From Mycolicibacterium sp. ND9-15 (GTDB taxonomy: Bacteria; Actinomycetota; Actinomycetes; Mycobacteriales; Mycobacteriaceae): a DNA stretch of 64,000 nt. The notes below the pieces were generated by a model, which saw only the letters and a list, made by a program, of their open reading frames with translations, made no database searches and was not told the origin of the DNA. Position numbers and translations under genes: made by a program. The DNA lies in NCBI RefSeq assembly GCF_035918395.1, contig NZ_CP142362.1, forward strand, positions 2,083,501 through 2,147,500. Reading direction: 5' to 3'. Shown here piece after piece: positions 59,836-64,000 of the stretch (its first letter is position 1; each line of letters opens with the position of its first letter).

Positions 59836-62504
59836 CCATGCACGCCGCTCCGTCAGGCATTGTGACGTTTCTCTTCACCGATGTCGAAGGGTCTACCCGC
59901 CGGTGGGAGACGGACGCGGAGGCGATGCGCTCGGCGTTGGCGGCGCACGATGAGGTGATGCGGGGTGCCATCGAGTCGCACGACGGCTGGCTGTTCAAGC
60001 ACACCGGCGACGGCATCTGCGCGGCGTTTTCTTCCCCGCGCGCCGCGGTCGACACGGCGGTGGTTGTGCAACGGCAGCTACGCTTGCCGGTGCGGATGGG
60101 TATTGCGACCGGTGAGGCGGAGTGCCGTGGCGGCGACTACTTCGGCGCGGTGCTCAATCGCACCGCACGCTTGATGGCAGCCGGCCACGGCGGACAAGTC
60201 CTGCTGGATGGCACTACCGCCGGTCTTCTCGCCGACATCGAGCTGAGACCGCTCGGATCGAAGCGCTTACGTGACATCACCAAGACGGTGGAAGTCTTCC
60301 AGGTGCTTGCCCCCGGCCTACGTACCGAATTCCCGCCATTGCGGACACTCGACCGCACGCTGGGTAACCTGCGCACACCCACCACAAAGATCGTCGGGCG
60401 CGAGGACGAACTCGACGACCTGAAAGCGGCCTTGAAGGCGCATCGGCTGGTGACCTTGACCGGCGTCGGGGGAGTCGGCAAGACGCGGCTCAGCCTGGAG
60501 GTGGCCGCTCTATCCACTGACGATTTCCCGGACGGTGTGTGGGTGATCGAATTTGCGACCGTCAGCGATCCCGCCACGGTGCCCGAGGCGGTTGCAGCCG
60601 TCCTGGGTATTGCGCAGCAGCCGGGACTGACCGTCGCCGAAAGCGTGGCTGCAGCGCTCGAAGGGCGTTCCCGGCTTCTGCTGTTCGACAATTGTGAACA
60701 CGTCTTGGATGCGGCAGCCGCGATGATCGAAACGGTCTTCACGCAGTCGTCGACGGTGAAAGTCCTGGCGACCAGTCGTGAAGGTCTGCGTCTGCCCGAC
60801 GAGCAACTCTGGCCGGTGCCGTCGCTGGATGTGCGTACGGGCACCGACTCGGCGGCGGTGGCGCTGTTCTTGGAGCGCGCTTGCGCTGTCGCACCGGGCA
60901 TTTCACTGATGCCCGCTGAGGTGGAGGTGGTGGTCGACCTCTGCCGACGGCTGGATGGCATTCCATTGGCGATCGAGCTGGCCGCCTCGCGCCTGCAGTC
61001 CATGACCGTCGTCGATGTACGGGATCGACTCGATGACCGGTTCCGGCTCCTGGTCGGCTCCAGGCGCGGGCTGGAACGTCATCAGACGTTGCGCCATGCG
61101 GTTCAGTGGTCCTTTGATCTACTCGACGATCGCGAAAAGGATATGCTGACAAGGTGTTCGGTGTTCGCCGGTGGGTTCGACGTTGCGGAAGCGTCCGCGG
61201 TGGCGGGCTCCGACGACGAGTTCGCCGCTCTGGACCTGCTCGACGCCCTAACCCGGAAGTCGCTTCTGGTCGCCGACAGATCCGCGGCGCATTCACGATT
61301 CTCGATGCTGGAGACTATCCGGCAATTCAGCGAGGAACAGCTCGTCGTGTCGGGCCAGGCTGAAGCGGCGCGTGAAGCACATGCCCGCTACTTCGCCGAC
61401 CGAGAAAGCGACGTTCTCGCACTGTGGGACGGTCCGCGGCAGCGCGAGGTTTATTCGTGGTTCGCTCTCGAACTGCCGAATCTGCGCACCGCGTTCCGGT
61501 GGGCCGCCGACCACGGTAATCTCGATATCGCCGCCCCGATCGCCGTTTATTCGTCGATCCTCGGGTTCTGGGTCGAACAGATGGAGTCCGTCGCGTGGGC
61601 CGAGGAACTGGTCGGGCCCGCCAAGGCGGTGGATCACCGAAGGCTCGCACAGCTGTATGCAATGGCGGCCAGATGCGCGATGGGCGGCCGAATCGATGAG
61701 GGGTTCGCGTACGCAAGGGCCGGATTGACGGCGATCGAGCGTGATCGCTACGACGCGATCCCGTTCGAGATAGACGCTGAACTCGCCGGCCACTTCGGCA
61801 TGGAAGGCAACCTCGACCGTTGGATCACTTACTGCCGCAACAAGATCACTCGCGAGTCGGGTCCGCACATCTACACACGCGGCTACTTCGTCAGCGCGCT
61901 GAGCATTGCCGATGGCCTTGACGAGGCGCAGGCGGAGTCAGAAAGTCTGAGCAGGGTCGAGGAGATCACCGGCAACCCGGCCTTGATCTGCTGGGCATTG
62001 AACATGTACTCCTGGGTCCGACAGAACACCGATCAGGCTGCGGCACTGGAGGCCAACCGCCGCGGCCTGGAGATCGCGAAGAAGAGCGGCAACCGACTGC
62101 TCGAGACCTATCTCGCGTCGAACCTATGCAGGCTGGCGGTGGCGAACGGAGATTCTTCCGAAGCGTTCGACCTTCTCGGCGTGGCGATTCACAACTACGT
62201 CACGTCCGGCAATTACTCCCTGCTGCCGCAACCGACGGCGGTGCTCGTCGCGTACCTCGACCGCCTCGGCTACTCCGAGGCGGCGGCCACACTGAGCGGG
62301 TTCAGCACATCGCCCTTCGTCGGCGACTACTACCCCGAACTGGACACGGCCATAACCCATCTTCGCGAGGTGCTCGGCAACCACGCCTACGAGTCACTCG
62401 CGGACGTCGGCAAGAACATGAGCAATGCCTCGATCGCGGACTACGCTCTTGAGCAGATCGACCGGGCGTGTGCTGATCTGGCGAGTTCTGGTGATTTACA
62501 GTGA
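59832..62504 (+). CDS. Class III nucleotidyl cyclase-STAND ATPase, copy 2
   Basis: 890 residues, collinear with copy 1 throughout. The cyclase retains Asp17, Lys56, Asp60, Asn109 and Arg113. The ATPase has TGVGGVGKTRLS, LLLFDNCEHVLDA and GIPLAIELAASR; the C-terminal helical repeats diverge most (QMESVAWAEELVGPAKAVDH), suggesting a different sensed ligand. The ATG lies within the stop of copy 1 (ATGA), and its own stop overlaps the start of copy 3 (GTGA), so all three are translationally coupled. This arrangement is the product of tandem duplication. Confidence 0.92.
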   Translation: MTMHAAPSGIVTFLFTDVEGSTRRWETDAEAMRSALAAHDEVMRGAIESHDGWLFKHTGDGICAAFSSPRAAVDTAVVVQRQLRLPVRMGIATGEAECRGGDYFGAVLNRTARLMAAGHGGQVLLDGTTAGLLADIELRPLGSKRLRDITKTVEVFQVLAPGLRTEFPPLRTLDRTLGNLRTPTTKIVGREDELDDLKAALKAHRLVTLTGVGGVGKTRLSLEVAALSTDDFPDGVWVIEFATVSDPATVPEAVAAVLGIAQQPGLTVAESVAAALEGRSRLLLFDNCEHVLDAAAAMIETVFTQSSTVKVLATSREGLRLPDEQLWPVPSLDVRTGTDSAAVALFLERACAVAPGISLMPAEVEVVVDLCRRLDGIPLAIELAASRLQSMTVVDVRDRLDDRFRLLVGSRRGLERHQTLRHAVQWSFDLLDDREKDMLTRCSVFAGGFDVAEASAVAGSDDEFAALDLLDALTRKSLLVADRSAAHSRFSMLETIRQFSEEQLVVSGQAEAAREAHARYFADRESDVLALWDGPRQREVYSWFALELPNLRTAFRWAADHGNLDIAAPIAVYSSILGFWVEQMESVAWAEELVGPAKAVDHRRLAQLYAMAARCAMGGRIDEGFAYARAGLTAIERDRYDAIPFEIDAELAGHFGMEGNLDRWITYCRNKITRESGPHIYTRGYFVSALSIADGLDEAQAESESLSRVEEITGNPALICWALNMYSWVRQNTDQAAALEANRRGLEIAKKSGNRLLETYLASNLCRLAVANGDSSEAFDLLGVAIHNYVTSGNYSLLPQPTAVLVAYLDRLGYSEAAATLSGFSTSPFVGDYYPELDTAITHLREVLGNHAYESLADVGKNMSNASIADYALEQIDRACADLASSGDLQ

Positions 62505-63148
62505 CATCCGACCTGCCGTCGGGCGTTCTCACGTTCTTGTTCACCGACATTGAGGGCTCGACCCGGCGGTGGGATATCGATGCCCGCGCGATGCAGACCG
62601 CGCTCGCGGCTCACGACGCCGTTTTGAAGGATGCGATCGAAGCCCTTGACGGCGTGGTGTTCAAGCACAGCGGTGACGGCGTGTGCGCGGTGTTCTCCTC
62701 GCCCCGAAACGCCGTCGACGCGGCGGTGACTGCCCAACGCAGCCTCGAACTACCCGTGCGAATGGGCATCGCCACCGGCGAGGCAGAACTGCGCGACGGC
62801 GACTACTTCGGCGCCGTCCTCAATCGCGCGGCACGGGTGATGTCTGCCGGCAACGGCGGTCAGATCCTGCTCGACGGTACGACCGCAGGACTCCTCAGTG
62901 ATGTCGATCTGGTGCCTATGGGACCGAGACACTTGCGTGGCATTGCCAAACCCGTTGACATTTCACAGCTTCGAGCCGAAGGGTTACGTGCGGAGTTTCC
63001 ACCGCTGAACACACTGGATTCGACGCCGGGTAACTTGCGCCCACCTGTAACCAGCTTCATCGGGCGCCGAGCGGAACTTGCAGACGTGGAGACGGCGATC
63101 AAGGCCCACCGCGATCGCCAGCCCGTACGCCGCAATCGGACAGACTGA
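62501..63148 (+). CDS. Stand-alone class III cyclase left by collapse of copy 3
   Basis: 215 residues. The cyclase domain is complete and keeps Asp16, Lys55, Asp59, Asn108 and Arg112. It follows copies 1 and 2 as far as the linker FIGRRAELADVETAIKAHR, just before where the P-loop should be, and then shifts into 11 unrelated residues (DRQPVRRNRTD) and stops. The GTG start overlaps the stop of copy 2, so it is probably translated. It may be an active, unregulated cyclase. Confidence 0.75.
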   Translation: MTSDLPSGVLTFLFTDIEGSTRRWDIDARAMQTALAAHDAVLKDAIEALDGVVFKHSGDGVCAVFSSPRNAVDAAVTAQRSLELPVRMGIATGEAELRDGDYFGAVLNRAARVMSAGNGGQILLDGTTAGLLSDVDLVPMGPRHLRGIAKPVDISQLRAEGLRAEFPPLNTLDSTPGNLRPPVTSFIGRRAELADVETAIKAHRDRQPVRRNRTD

Positions 63149-63842
63149 ACGGTGGGTGGACTGGTGCCGCATTGTGATGGCGCGCCATCCGGAGGCCCAC
63201 ATGCATACCCGCGCGATCTTCAGGCTCGCGCTGACGATGGCTGGCGCCGTCGACGAGGCGGCGGCGGTGTCAGTCGAGCTGCTGGCGTTGAGTGACGCCA
63301 CCGACAACCCGACTCTTGCCGCGTGGGCATTGTTCGCATACGGCACCGCGCACAGCGAGCGTTCTCCCTCGGTTGCCTACGAGGCGTTGCGTCGCGGGTT
63401 CCGGATCGCTCAGCAAAACGGAAGCAGTAACACCCAGTCCAGCATCGCCGCCATGTTGACCGCTCTGGCGACGATGTGCGGTGAGCCCGGCGATGCTCTG
63501 AATTACGCGATGGTGTCCATCCGCTTCTAGTACGACTCGGGCAACTTCTTCCTTGTCAAGAACTCGTTGGCCCCTCTGGTCACGCTTTTCGACAAACTCG
63601 GGCACTGGGAAGCCGCCGCCACGATCAGCGGCTTCGCCGACTCACCGTTCAACAGGTCCGCCTATCCGGGACTGGAGGCGGCAGCGACCCACCTAGAGGA
63701 CGCACTGGGGGATGAGACCTACGAATCCCTCACTCGCACAGGCGGACAGATGACGACGGCCGAAATGGTCGCGTACACATTCGACCAGATCGATCAGGCC
63801 CGAGCTCGCCTCACGGTAAGCAACGCGAGGCGATCCGTTTGA
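62501..63842 (+). pseudogene. Degraded third cyclase-STAND copy: ATPase domain deleted, stop in repeats
   Basis: After the cyclase and linker (to ~63112), the homology jumps in another frame directly to the C-terminal repeats: YAAIGQTERWVDWC aligns with YAALGDPEVWSEIC of copy 1. About 1.35 kb, the entire P-loop ATPase and the first repeats, is missing. The repeat frame runs from ~63115 to 63842 but is broken by TAG at 63528. Around it, CGC-TTC-TAG-TAC replaces the CGT-TAT of copy 1, i.e. six extra bases. The end (ESLTRTGGQMTTAEMVAYTF) still matches the family. Confidence 0.85.
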
Positions 63843-63886
63843 CCGGCGACTACCGTCTCGGCGGACGGCCGCGCTCGCTCAGCCAC

Positions 63887-63943
63887 GAGCGTGCGTAAAG
63901 TGCTCAGTATTCTCGGCGTGGCGCGAAGCAGACACGCACGCTC
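63887..63943. terminator. Hairpin between the cyclase array and the next convergent gene
   Basis: GAGCGTGCGT (63887-63896) pairs perfectly with ACGCACGCTC (63934-63943) across 37 nt; the pairing extends outward with one mismatch. It sits in the convergent gap, so bidirectional termination is likely. No T-tract. Confidence 0.45.
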
Positions 63944-63954
63944 GCGCCAGAAAG

Positions 63955-64000
63955 TTACTCCGCTTCGAGGCGGTGCTTCAGCCCGTCGAATTCGTCCTTG
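63955..64000 (-). CDS. C-terminal end of a gene continuing beyond the window
   Basis: From the right edge the minus strand reads KDEFDGLKHRLEAE and then TAA at 63957-63955. The acidic/amphipathic ending looks like a true protein C-terminus and follows the hairpin at 63887-63943. Too little is visible to name the family. Confidence 0.45.
   Translation of the reverse strand, partial: KDEFDGLKHRLEAE

Overview
The window looks like chromosomal DNA of a fast-growing mycobacterium (Mycolicibacterium type). GC is high. The genes encode cell-wall lipid and arabinan functions: AftD, FabG4/HtdX, WS/DGAT, a KstR-type site, DUF2613 and DUF3068 proteins, and LpqI. Many ATG/GTG starts lie 6-8 nt after a TANNNT -10 box, which is the leaderless gene layout common in mycobacteria. 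The gene order is a mirror image of Mycobacterium tuberculosis Rv0214-Rv0244c, with several insertions and losses. Orthology is inferred from order, length and motifs, not from a database search.

Layout. 1-2.6 kb: 3' end of a type I polyketide synthase (ER-KR-ACP), probably that of the trehalose polyphleate locus that sits beside fadE5 in fast growers, then a DapB-like oxidoreductase. 4-10 kb: the fadE5 / fadA2 / fabG4-htdX fatty-acid block, with a probable structured RNA between the convergent fadE5 and fadA2. 10-17 kb: an unknown gene, a TetR regulator, lpqI, a DUF2613 peptide and aftD. 17-25.6 kb: an MFS exporter, php, an AMP-ligase, an acyltransferase-3 membrane protein, a DUF3068 protein and a large membrane protein. 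25.6-29.75 kb: an accessory island with an SDR, a RibD/DHFR-like protein, a hydrolase-cyclase fusion and a VapBC toxin-antitoxin pair. 29.7-33.2 kb: glycosyltransferase, methyltransferase and aldehyde dehydrogenase. 33-38.4 kb: a second FadE5-type dehydrogenase, a TetR gene preceded by a 45-residue ORF, a second DHFR-like gene, a frameshifted ORF, two small proteins and echA1. 38.5-44.9 kb: a Ser/Thr kinase, a PlsC-type acyltransferase and esterase behind a KstR-type operator, a WS/DGAT and lipC. 45-49 kb: a double acyl-CoA dehydrogenase and a hemerythrin / 3Fe-4S ferredoxin / SufR-like regulator / membrane-protein operon. 49-57 kb: lipW, amidohydrolase, a rearranged CoA-transferase, MaoC, fadE3, a crotonase and fadD4. 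57-64 kb: a tandem array of class III nucleotidyl cyclases fused to STAND-type ATPases. Its first two copies are intact, and the third has lost its ATPase domain and carries a stop in its repeat region.

How it works together. Most of the window activates, dehydrogenates, hydrates and reduces acyl-CoAs (FadD, FadE, EchA/MaoC, FabG4/HtdX, FadA2) or hydrolyses and builds lipid esters (lipases, WS/DGAT, PlsC, acyltransferase 3). Control is supplied by TetR proteins, a KstR-type site, several palindromes, a kinase and four cyclase domains. No transposase, CRISPR array, rRNA or tRNA was seen.
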